From: Alphaproteobacteria bacterium
Lineage (GTDB): Bacteria > Pseudomonadota > Alphaproteobacteria > UBA8366 > Aestuariispiraceae
Direction of reading: 5' to 3'
Assembly (NCBI GenBank): GCA_024743195.1
Contig: JANSXE010000007.1
Coordinates: 124,001-188,000 of the forward strand
Length of the DNA: 64,000 nucleotides
Part shown: positions 16,936 to 24,502 of the stretch, piece by piece
Layout: each line of letters starts with the position of its first letter
Numbering within the stretch: the stretch's first letter is position 1
Translations under genes and position numbers: made by a program
The notes under the pieces: generated by a model
Seen by the model: only the letters and a program-made list of their open reading frames with translations
Told to the model about the DNA's origin: nothing
Databases searched by the model: none

Positions 16936-18165
16936 TCAGACCGCCGCGATCAGCCGCAGCGCCCGCCCGCCCAACTCGCTCGCCGGATCGCCCAACGCCT
17001 CCAGCGCCGTGAAGTGGTCGAGCCCGTCGAGCGACAGCACCTCCGTCGCCGCCCCGCGCGCCGCCCAGGCGGCGGCGCAGGCTTCGGACTGGCGGTGGAA
17101 CTCCGCCGACTCCCTGCCGCCGACCGCAAACAGGACCGGCAGCGGGTGGGCCGGCGCCATGTGCAGCGGGCTCTGCCGCACCGCCGTCGCCGCATCCATG
17201 CGGAGCGCGTTGTTCAGCCCGGTCAGACGCAGCGGCTCGAGGTCGTAGAGCCCGGAGATCAGCACCGCCCCCTTCACCAGATCGGCCGGAAGATCGGGCG
17301 CCCGCGCGGGCCAGTCCGCAGCAGCGACCACCGCGCCCAGATGTCCGCCGGCCGAGTGGCCGGAGACGGTGATGTCTCCCCGATCGTAGCCATGCTCCGG
17401 CGCGGCGCGCCAGAGCGCCTCGACCGCGCGGCGCGCCTGCTCCGACAGATCGTCGAGCGTCAGCCCGTCCTTCGGCAGCAGGTCGTAGTTCAGCACTGCG
17501 GCGGCGACCCCGGCCTCCAGGAAGGCGGTGAAGAAATGACCGTGGTCCTTCTTGTCCAGCGCCTGCCAATAGCCGCCATGGATGAAGACGTGCAGCGGCG
17601 GCGCGCCCGCGCCGGCGTTCTGCGGCATGTAGAGGTCGAGACGCTGTCCCGGCCCCTCGCCATAGGCGATCTCGGCCGTGCGGCGCGCCGTCTGGAAGGC
17701 CTCGCCTTCCCGGCGCCACTGCGCGATGTGCTGCGCCGCCGCCGGCGCCTGGGCGCGCGGCGAGTAGGCGTAGGCGAGGGCGGCGGCGTCCATCCCGCGG
17801 AAAATCGCCCCTTTCGGCGGCGGCGGGACGTGGGCGACGGCGTCGAGCGCCAGATCCACGCTCGCATCCTCTAGCAGCGCGGTCGGACAGAAATTGCCGC
17901 CCAGCGCCTCGCGATAGAGCAGGTCCAGCCGCCAAGGATCCACGGCGCGAAAGGCCTCGGGATCCCGCGTCCGCACACTCAGCGCGACCAGATGCGGCGG
18001 CCCAGCCTTCTCCGCCGCCAGGGCCCCGCCGAGCGCGGTCAGCGCCCGAACCCAGCGCTCTTCGAGCGTCGCGCCCTCCGCCTGCAGCCCGCGAAGCGCG
18101 ATGCGCCGCGCGCCGTCCGGCGCCGGCGGCTGCGGGAGCGGCCCGTCGCGTAGGGCGAGCGTCAT
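16936..18165 (-). CDS. Fusion of a RidA-like domain with a kynurenine-formamidase-type alpha/beta hydrolase
   Basis: 409 residues in two parts. Residues about 20-115 resemble the RidA/YjgF fold: an LRGLQAEG-like strand, then PHLVALSVRTRDPEAFRAV and ASVDLALDAVAHV. The Arg that RidA enzymes use (in the ARSCVEV segment) is not seen; NFCPTAL stands there, so imine deaminase activity is doubtful. Residues about 165-409 are an alpha/beta hydrolase with the oxyanion motif HGGYW (196-200), the nucleophile GHSAGG (Ser271) and a late His in LDHFT (384), as in kynurenine formamidase. The substrate is probably an N-formyl or carbamoyl compound. Start codon overlaps the upstream carbamoylase stop by 4 bp, so the two are translated together. 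Confidence 0.72.
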   Translation of the reverse strand: MTLALRDGPLPQPPAPDGARRIALRGLQAEGATLEERWVRALTALGGALAAEKAGPPHLVALSVRTRDPEAFRAVDPWRLDLLYREALGGNFCPTALLEDASVDLALDAVAHVPPPPKGAIFRGMDAAALAYAYSPRAQAPAAAQHIAQWRREGEAFQTARRTAEIAYGEGPGQRLDLYMPQNAGAGAPPLHVFIHGGYWQALDKKDHGHFFTAFLEAGVAAAVLNYDLLPKDGLTLDDLSEQARRAVEALWRAAPEHGYDRGDITVSGHSAGGHLGAVVAAADWPARAPDLPADLVKGAVLISGLYDLEPLRLTGLNNALRMDAATAVRQSPLHMAPAHPLPVLFAVGGRESAEFHRQSEACAAAWAARGAATEVLSLDGLDHFTALEALGDPASELGGRALRLIAAV

Positions 18166-19433
18166 GCGCTCCCTCCCGCCCGCGCGAGCATCGCATTCAG
18201 CAGCACCGAAGCGCCGGCGGCCAGATCCTCCGGCTCAGCGCTTTCGTCTTCATTGTGGCTGATCCCGTCGGCGCAGGGCGCGAAGATCATGGCGGTCGGG
18301 GCGACGGCCGCCAGGAATCCGGCGTCGTGCCCCGCCCCGGAGACCATGGGGACGGGATCGTAGCCGAGCGCGCGCGCCGCGCCGTCGACCGCCGCGATGC
18401 AGTCGGGGTCGAAGCGGATCGGCGCCTCGGCCGAAATCCGCGCCACCTCCCGGGCGATTCCGACCGGCTCGCACACCGTCTCCAGCGCGTGGTGCAGGCC
18501 GCGCTCCATCGCCGCCAGCACCTCCGCCTCCGGATGGCGCAGATCGACGCTGAAGGCGACCCGGCCCGGCACCGTGTTGCGCGAATTGGGGAAGACCTGA
18601 ACCTGTCCGACGGTGGCGACGCCGTGCGGTCCGTGCGCCTCGGCCAGCGCGGCCAGCCGGTCGGCGACCCGCGCCGCCGCCAGATAGGCGTCGCGCCGCC
18701 GATCCATCGGCGTCGTGCCGGCGTGGCTTTCCGCGCCGGTCAGGGTCACGTCGTACCAGTTCATGCCCTGCACGCCCTCGACCCGCCCGATGGTGCGCTG
18801 GCGCGCCTCCAGGATCGGCCCCTGCTCGATATGCGCCTCGAAGAAGGCGGCGATCGGATGGTCGCCGCAGCGCTCGGCGCCCCGATAGCCGATCCGGTCC
18901 AACTCGTCGCCGAGCCGCAGCCCGTCGAGATCCTCGCGCGCATAGGCCCAATCCTGATCGTAGACGCCGGCGAAGACGCCGCTGCCGACCATGGAGGGGG
19001 CGAAGCGGGCGCCCTCCTCGTTGGTCCAGACCACGACCTCGATCGGCGCCGCCGTCTCGATCTCCAGCTCGTTCAGCCGCCGCACGACCTCCAGCCCGGC
19101 CAGCACGCCGTAGACGCCGTCGAACTTGCCGCCCGTCGGCTGGGTGTCCAGGTGGCTGCCTGTCGCGACCGGCGCGGCGTCGGGACGGCGCCCCGGACGC
19201 CGCGCGAAGATGTTGCCCATGCTGTCTACCGAGACCGTGCAGCCCGCGTGGCGCGCCCAGGCGCAGAACAGGTCCCGCCCCTCCCGGTCGAGATCGCTGA
19301 GCGCCAGACGGCGGCTGCCGCCTTTCTCGGTGGCGCCGATTTCGGCCATGGTCATCAGGCTCTTCCAGAGCCGCTTCCCATCGACGGTGAGCGGGGCCGC
19401 GGGCGGAATCGATCGGGCGGGATCGGCGGACAT
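18162..19433 (-). CDS. M20-family Zn amidohydrolase (allantoate/N-carbamoyl amino acid/ureidopropionate type)
   Basis: 423 residues. Peptidase M20-like di-metal hydrolase of the hydantoinase/carbamoylase family: metal-site motifs TGSHLDTQPTGGKFDG and TNEEGARF, the His in FEAHIEQGP, the lid-domain motif SHAGTTPMDRRRDA, and the final GAGHDAGFLA and SHNEDE. It removes carbamoyl groups from N-carbamoyl amino acids, ureidopropionate or allantoate; which of these cannot be told by eye. Start at 19433: AGGAGG lies 9 nt upstream. The following gene overlaps it by 4 bp. Confidence 0.85.
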   Translation of the reverse strand: MSADPARSIPPAAPLTVDGKRLWKSLMTMAEIGATEKGGSRRLALSDLDREGRDLFCAWARHAGCTVSVDSMGNIFARRPGRRPDAAPVATGSHLDTQPTGGKFDGVYGVLAGLEVVRRLNELEIETAAPIEVVVWTNEEGARFAPSMVGSGVFAGVYDQDWAYAREDLDGLRLGDELDRIGYRGAERCGDHPIAAFFEAHIEQGPILEARQRTIGRVEGVQGMNWYDVTLTGAESHAGTTPMDRRRDAYLAAARVADRLAALAEAHGPHGVATVGQVQVFPNSRNTVPGRVAFSVDLRHPEAEVLAAMERGLHHALETVCEPVGIAREVARISAEAPIRFDPDCIAAVDGAARALGYDPVPMVSGAGHDAGFLAAVAPTAMIFAPCADGISHNEDESAEPEDLAAGASVLLNAMLARAGGSA

Positions 19434-19596
19434 CGGGACGGGCCTCCTGGAGCTCCGCGCCGTACGCGGCGGCGGAGCGTGCTCAGCCCATTCAGCACCC
19501 AATGGCGGACGGCGTCCAGACTTGCCTTGTCATCCATGGGTCGGCCGACGACGGCGCCCGCCGCAACGCCGCCCTCAAGACCCTACAAACCCAACG

Positions 19597-19709
19597 GTCG
19601 TCATCCCGGCCGGAGCGCAGCGGAGAGCCGGGAGCCAGGGCGGGTCGCTCAGGCTCGGCGCTTGCCGCTTCTGGATCCCGGATCGGCCTTGCGGCCGTCC
19701 GGGACGACA
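19597..19709. repeat. Large imperfect inverted repeat, intergenic family type 1
   Basis: Ends are near-mirror copies: TCGTCATCCCGG at 19598-19609 and CCGGGACGACAA at 19699-19710. Each arm has its own hairpin: one CCCGGC/GCCGGG pair in the left arm, and CCGGA-N-TCCGG enclosing GGCC/GGCC in the right arm. The layout matches the dispersed extragenic palindromes common in Rhodospirillales genomes. Non-coding; probably a short nonautonomous mobile repeat. Confidence 0.65.
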
Positions 19710-19742
19710 AGGAAGCCCGGCTCACCGGGAAGCGTCCCGATG

Positions 19743-19863
19743 CCCGCCCCTTCGAGACGGGCGCTCGCGCGCCCTCCTCAGGGTGAGGATTTTTCAATTG
19801 ATATCAAGCGCTTGCTTCTCGTCCTGAGGAGCCTCCGCCAGGCGGCGTCTCGAAGGACGGGCG
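19743..19863. repeat. Large imperfect inverted repeat, intergenic family type 2
   Basis: The left arm contains CTTCGAGACGGGCGC and CTCCTCAGGGTGAGG (19750-19789). The right arm contains TCCTGAGGAG and GGCGTCTCGAAGGACGGG (19821-19861). The arms pair into a long cruciform with an AT-rich centre (TTTTTCAATTGATATCAAG). Same kind of dispersed alphaproteobacterial palindrome as the one beside it. Together the two fill the 19503-19869 gap between the amidohydrolase promoter and ugpC; no gene is seen there. Confidence 0.65.
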
Positions 19864-19869
19864 TCCCCC

Positions 19870-20937
19870 TCACGCCGCCAGACGCCGTCCGCTTTCCGGG
19901 CAGAAGAGATGAAGCTTCGCCGGGTCGGCGGCGAGGCGCACGGGGCCGTCCGCGGGCAGGCTCTCTGCGCCGGCGAAGCGCGCGATCAGACGCTCGCCCT
20001 GACCGTCGAGCGCGGCGTGCAGCACTTGGTCGGCGCCGAGATGCTCGACGAGCTCGATACGACCGGCGATCCAGCCATCCTCCGCGAGGCGCAGATCCTC
20101 CGGCCGCACGCCGACCGTGACCGGTCCGTCCGGCGCCTTGAGCGCGCCCGACGGCAAGCCCGCGGGCTGACCGTCGAGCCGCAGCGCGCCGCCGTCGACC
20201 CGTCCGCGCAGCATCGCCATGGCGGGCGAGCCGATGAAGGTTGCGACGAAGGCGCTGGCCGGGCGCTCATAGACTTCCAGCGGCGTACCGATCTGCTCGG
20301 CCACGCCGCCGTTCATCACGATCAGCCGGTCGGCGAGCGTCATCGCCTCCACCTGATCGTGCGTGACATAGAGCGCGGTGATCCCGAGCCGGCGCTGCAA
20401 CTGCTTGATCTCGACCCGCATATGGACGCGCAGCTTGGCGTCGAGGTTGGAGAGCGGCTCGTCGAACAGGAAGGCCTTCGGCTCGCGCACGATGGCGCGC
20501 CCCATGGCGACGCGCTGGCGCTGCCCGCCGGAGAGCTGGTGCGGCCGGCGGTCGAGATAGTCGCGAAGCTGCAGCATGTCGGCGGCGGCTTCGACCTTGG
20601 CGCGGACCTCTTCCTTCGGGAACCGCCGGTTGATCAGGCCGTAGGCCATGTTCTTGAACACCGACATGTGCGGATAGAGGGCGTAGTTCTGGAACACCAT
20701 GGCGATGTCCCGATCGGCGGGGCTGACGTCGTTCACCAGCGCGCCGCCGATCGCGACCTCCCCCTCGGTGATCTCCTCCAATCCCGCGACCATGCGCAGG
20801 AGCGTGGACTTGCCGCAGCCGGACGGCCCGAGCAGCACCACGAACTCGCCGTCGGCGATGTCGACGCAGACGCCGCGCACCGCGTGCGCGCCGTTGGGAT
20901 AGCGTTTCTCGACCTGGCTCAATCGGATGTCGGCCAT
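19870..20937 (-). CDS. ugpC: Glycerol-3-phosphate ABC transporter ATPase
   Basis: 355 residues. Walker [10 protein letters not shown], signature [14 protein letters not shown], Walker [13 protein letters not shown] and the switch His in [10 protein letters not shown]. The C-terminal OB-fold regulatory domain (about 240-355) is typical of the MalK/UgpC group. With ugpB, ugpA and ugpE it would import sn-glycerol 3-phosphate or glycerophosphodiesters as a phosphorus or carbon source. Assigned to Ugp by context, because MalK-type ATPases are hard to tell apart. It starts 4 bp after the ugpE stop codon and ends the operon. Confidence 0.85.
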   Translation of the reverse strand: MADIRLSQVEKRYPNGAHAVRGVCVDIADGEFVVLLGPSGCGKSTLLRMVAGLEEITEGEVAIGGALVNDVSPADRDIAMVFQNYALYPHMSVFKNMAYGLINRRFPKEEVRAKVEAAADMLQLRDYLDRRPHQLSGGQRQRVAMGRAIVREPKAFLFDEPLSNLDAKLRVHMRVEIKQLQRRLGITALYVTHDQVEAMTLADRLIVMNGGVAEQIGTPLEVYERPASAFVATFIGSPAMAMLRGRVDGGALRLDGQPAGLPSGALKAPDGPVTVGVRPEDLRLAEDGWIAGRIELVEHLGADQVLHAALDGQGERLIARFAGAESLPADGPVRLAADPAKLHLFCPESGRRLAA

Positions 20938-20941
20938 TGTT

Positions 20942-21850
20942 CTATTTCTCGCTTTCCAGAAGCCCCTTGATGAACCAGCGCTGGAAAAACAGCACCACCA
21001 GGACCGGCGGCAGGATCGCCAGGATGGTGAGCGCGAAGGCCTCCTGGTACTGCGGCAGTTCGCCCCCTTCGGCGAGCACCTGATAGACCTGCTTGATGCC
21101 GATCACGATGGTGTAGAGCTGGTCGTCGGTGGTCATGATGATCGGCCAGAGATACTGGTTCCAGCCGACCACGAACATGATGATGAAGATCGCCGCCACC
21201 ATGGTGCGCGACAGCGGAACCAGGATGTCGAGGAAGAATCGCAACGGCCCCGCCCCGTCGAGCCGCGCCGCCTCCAACAACTCATCCGGCACGGACTTGT
21301 AGAACTGGCGGAAGAAGAAGGTGCCCGTCGCCGAGGCGATCAGCGGCACGATCAATCCGGTGTAGCTGTTCAAGAGCCCCAGACTGGCGACCACCTCGTA
21401 GGAGGGCACGATGCGCACCTCCAAGGGCAGCAGCAGCGTCAGGAAGATGACCCAGAAGAACGGCGTCGCCAGCCGGAACCGGAAATAGACGATCGCGTAG
21501 GCGGCGGTCATCGAGATCACGATCTTGCCGATGGCGAAGCCGAGACCCAGCACCATGCTGTTGCCCAGCATGGTCAAGGCGGTGGTGTTCTTCGTGACCC
21601 CGCCGGTGTCGAACATCACCGCGCCGTAGGTCTCAAGCATGCTGTCGCCGAACCAGAACTGCAGCCCCTCGCGATAGAGCGTCTCGGCCGAGTGGGTCGA
21701 GCTCATGAAGGCGATCCACAACGGCGCGCACAGGAACACCGCGCCCAGGATCAGGATCGCGTGGTTCGCGAGCGTCCGCCCGCTGATCCGAAGCCGGCGC
21801 GGACGCGCGGCCGCGGCGGCGCGCGCCGGGATGTCCTCCGAAGCCGCCAT
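20942..21850 (-). CDS. ugpE: Glycerol-3-phosphate ABC transporter permease
   Basis: 302 residues with six predicted membrane helices after a basic N terminus. The coupling EAA loop is [20 protein letters not shown], which contacts the ATPase. Family landmarks include [10 protein letters not shown] and [11 protein letters not shown]. UgpE is the second of the two UgpAE permeases. Its ATG shares one base with the ugpA stop (TGATG), so translation is coupled. Confidence 0.88.
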   Translation of the reverse strand: MAASEDIPARAAAAARPRRLRISGRTLANHAILILGAVFLCAPLWIAFMSSTHSAETLYREGLQFWFGDSMLETYGAVMFDTGGVTKNTTALTMLGNSMVLGLGFAIGKIVISMTAAYAIVYFRFRLATPFFWVIFLTLLLPLEVRIVPSYEVVASLGLLNSYTGLIVPLIASATGTFFFRQFYKSVPDELLEAARLDGAGPLRFFLDILVPLSRTMVAAIFIIMFVVGWNQYLWPIIMTTDDQLYTIVIGIKQVYQVLAEGGELPQYQEAFALTILAILPPVLVVLFFQRWFIKGLLESEK

Positions 21851-22728
21851 CAGTAGTGCACCTTGCGTTCGATGAAGCGGAACTGCAGCACCGTGAGCCC
21901 CAGCACCATGAGCAACAGGATCACCGACTGCGCCGAACTGCCGCCCAGGTCGGCGCCCAGGAAGCCGTCGGTGTAGACCTTGTAGACCAGGGTGTTGGTC
22001 GCGCCGCCCGGCCCGCCGCGGGTGGTCACGTCGATGATGCCGAAGGTCTCGAAGAAGGCGTAGGTGACGTTGATCACCAGTAGGAAGAAGCTGGTCGGCG
22101 CCAACAGCGGAAAGGTGATGGTCCAGAAGCGGCGCTCGTCGCTGCGGCAGTCGAGCCGCGCGGCCTCCTGCACCGAGGCCGGGATGCCCTGCAGCCCCGC
22201 CAGGAAGAAGATGAAGTTGATGCTGACCTGCTTCCACACCGCGATCAGGATCACCATGAAGGAGGCGTCGAAGCCGTCGCGGGTGTGGTTGAAGTCCCAG
22301 CCGGCCGCATTGAACAGATGGTAGAGGTCGCCGATGAACGGGTTGAACATCAGCCCGCCGATCAGCCCGGCGACCGGCGGCGCCACCGCATAGGCCCAGA
22401 TCAACAGGGTCTTGTAGGCGTTGGCGGCGTGGATCACCTCATTCGCCCGCACCGCCAGCAGCAGCGCGACCGCGATCGAGAAGAAGCTGACGAGCGCCGA
22501 GAAGAGCAACGTGAAGCCGGCGCTCTCCAGCCAGACCGTGTTGAGGATCGTGTCCTCGTAGTTGCGGAACCACACGAACCGGGTCGAGAGCCCGAAGGCG
22601 TCCTGCAGCAGGAAGGACTGGTAGACCGCCTGCCCGGCCGGCCACAGGAAGAAGACGACGATGATCGCGAGCTGCGGGCCCACGAACAGATAGGGGATCG
22701 GCGAATGTCCGAATTGCGCGCGTTTCAT
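21850..22728 (-). CDS. ugpA: Glycerol-3-phosphate ABC transporter permease
   Basis: 292 residues, six membrane helices. It begins HSPIPYLFVGPQLAIIVVFF, as UgpA proteins do, and has an EAA loop with VQEAARLDCRSDERRFWTIT and a helix with TRGGPGGATNTLVYKVY. Partner of UgpE. It follows ugpB after a spacer that carries a stable hairpin. Confidence 0.9.
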   Translation of the reverse strand: MKRAQFGHSPIPYLFVGPQLAIIVVFFLWPAGQAVYQSFLLQDAFGLSTRFVWFRNYEDTILNTVWLESAGFTLLFSALVSFFSIAVALLLAVRANEVIHAANAYKTLLIWAYAVAPPVAGLIGGLMFNPFIGDLYHLFNAAGWDFNHTRDGFDASFMVILIAVWKQVSINFIFFLAGLQGIPASVQEAARLDCRSDERRFWTITFPLLAPTSFFLLVINVTYAFFETFGIIDVTTRGGPGGATNTLVYKVYTDGFLGADLGGSSAQSVILLLMVLGLTVLQFRFIERKVHY

Positions 22729-22768
22729 GCGGAAAACCGATGGCTGGCGACGCCGGGCGCGCCCTGCG

Positions 22769-22798
22769 CCCCGATCCGGAGGGGACTCCGGATCGGGG
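22769..22798 (-). terminator. Stable hairpin between ugpB and ugpA
   Basis: Perfect 12-bp stem CCCCGATCCGGA (22769-22780) / TCCGGATCGGGG (22787-22798) with a 6-nt loop and no T-run. Located right after the binding-protein gene. Such hairpins commonly protect the upstream message and cut read-through, giving more binding protein than permease. Confidence 0.6.
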
Positions 22799-22836
22799 AC
22801 GCCCGAGCGACGCGGCGCGCGTCCTATCGACGGGGC

Positions 22837-24144
22837 TTAGCCCGCGTAGGTGTCGTGGAAGCGGTCGAGAAGCTGGTTGGCTTCGGCCTCGATCTTCTCG
22901 AAGCCTTCCTCGACCGTGATCTCGCCCGACAGCATCTGGTCGTAGTACTTGTACATGACCTCGCGGATCTGGACGTAGAAGCCGAGGCGGTAGCCCCGCG
23001 TCCACTCGCCCGCCGGCTGCTTGAGCTGCAGGATGCCGACCTCGGCGTCCGGCGTGCTCTCGTAGTAGCCGTCGGCCTTGGCGGTCTCGTAGGCGGCCTC
23101 GGTGATCGGCACGTAGCCGGTCTCGCGGTGCCAGAAATACTGGACCTCCGGATCCGTCAGGAACTCGAAGAAGGCGGCCGCGCCCTTGTATTCCTCGTCC
23201 TCGTGACCGGACATGGCGAACAGCGCCGCGCCGCCGATGAAGGTGCCGTAGGGCTCGTCCGCGACGGCCTTCCAATGCGGCAGATAGGTCGCGCCGAATT
23301 CGAACTGGGCGCTCTTCTGCAAGCCGCCGAAGGAGCCGGAGGAGCCGAGCCACATGGCCGTCTTCTCCTGCACGAAGGCGTCCTGGTTGGCGCCCCAATC
23401 GCGGCCGTAGTGGCCGTAATAGCCGGCGTCCAGCCAGTCCTTGACCGCGCTCCAGTGGGCGATCATGGCCTCGTTGTTGTAGCGGATCTCGACGTCGGTC
23501 GAATCGAAGCCGTTGTTCTGCGTGGCGAGCTGCAGATTGTGCCGGGAGTGGAAGTTCTCCGAGAAGATCCAAGGGCTGTGCGACTGCGACAGCGCGACGT
23601 AGCCCGCCTCCTTCAGCTTCGGCGCGATCTCCTGGAACTCCTCCCAGGTCGCCGGCGGCTCGACGCCCGCTTCGGCGAGCGCGTCCTTGTTGTAGTAGAG
23701 CAGCGGGGTGGAGCTGTTGAACGGCATGCCGATCATGCGGCCGTCGCTGTCGGCGTAGAAGTAGCGCACGCCGCTGATGTAATCCTCGATGTCGAAGGCG
23801 ACGCCTTGGTCCCGCAGCAGGTCCTCGACCGGATAGACCGCGCCCGGGGCGTTGATGATGGTCGCCGCGCCGGCGTCGAAGATCTGGATGATGTGCGGCT
23901 GCTCGCCCCCGCGGAAGGCGGCGATGCCGGCCGTCATCGTGTCCTCGTAGCCGCCCTTGTAGGTGGAGACGAGTTGGTACTCGGACTGGCTGGCGTTGAA
24001 CTTGTCCGTCAGTTCGTTGACCACCTCGCCGAGGCGGCCGCCCATGGCGTGCCAGAACTGGATCTCGACGGGCTCGGCCGCAGCCGGGCCGGCCGAGAGC
24101 GCCAGCGCGGCGCCCAGTGCGGCGGACAGGATCTTGCGTCGCAT
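22837..24144 (-). CDS. ugpB: Glycerol-3-phosphate ABC transporter periplasmic binding protein
   Basis: 435 residues. A Sec signal peptide ends ALSAGPAAAEP. The mature protein matches UgpB over its length: IQFWHAMGGRLGEVV, TYKGGYEDTM, PFNSSTPLLYYNKDAL, the NNGFDSTD segment, SSGSFGGL and GYVPITEAAYE, which line the glycerol phosphate cleft. Start at 24144 is supported by GGAGAG 6 nt upstream; an ATG 12 bp earlier is possible. First gene of ugpBAEC on the minus strand. Ugp systems are usually induced under phosphate starvation, but I found no convincing Pho box by eye. Confidence 0.9.
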   Translation of the reverse strand: MRRKILSAALGAALALSAGPAAAEPVEIQFWHAMGGRLGEVVNELTDKFNASQSEYQLVSTYKGGYEDTMTAGIAAFRGGEQPHIIQIFDAGAATIINAPGAVYPVEDLLRDQGVAFDIEDYISGVRYFYADSDGRMIGMPFNSSTPLLYYNKDALAEAGVEPPATWEEFQEIAPKLKEAGYVALSQSHSPWIFSENFHSRHNLQLATQNNGFDSTDVEIRYNNEAMIAHWSAVKDWLDAGYYGHYGRDWGANQDAFVQEKTAMWLGSSGSFGGLQKSAQFEFGATYLPHWKAVADEPYGTFIGGAALFAMSGHEDEEYKGAAAFFEFLTDPEVQYFWHRETGYVPITEAAYETAKADGYYESTPDAEVGILQLKQPAGEWTRGYRLGFYVQIREVMYKYYDQMLSGEITVEEGFEKIEAEANQLLDRFHDTYAG

Positions 24145-24502
24145 GTGACTCTCCATTGGTGTGCGTCGACGCCCTTTTCGGTCGGCGTCGATCGTCAGGG
24201 CCGGTGGGATGCGCGGGGTCGCCCCCTGTTGATCGGCTCCCGCGCAGGCTCCGTCTCCTACCCGCATTGCGTGACGGGTCGGTTGAGGCGGCGCGACAAT
24301 TCGCTGACGCGGGGATGACAAAGCGATGAAAGGCGATAGGAGCCGGTCCGTTAGCCGGGCTCACCGGTCGGTCACGATTTCCCCCCTCGCCCCTGGCGCC
24401 TGCGATGGCCTAGGCTTGGCCCTAGTCGGCGCCCGCGGCGGGTTCCGACAATAGAATGCGGGTCGCCCCGCTTGGTTCCGACTCTGTTTGAAGGATGCCT
24501 CC
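24145..24502. other. Divergent control region between ugpB and the dimethylglycine dehydrogenase-like gene
   Basis: 358 bp without a credible gene. One structure stands out: TCGACGCC (24166-24173) pairs with GGCGTCGA (24184-24191) around a 10-nt loop in the ugpB leader, a candidate operator or mRNA hairpin. The rest should hold the promoters of both genes, but no clear -10/-35 pair was identified. Confidence 0.45.

Noticed and set aside
19502-19786. Possible 94-codon gene between the amidohydrolase and ugpC genes
   Set aside because: It consists almost wholly of the two intergenic palindromes; the frame is incidental.
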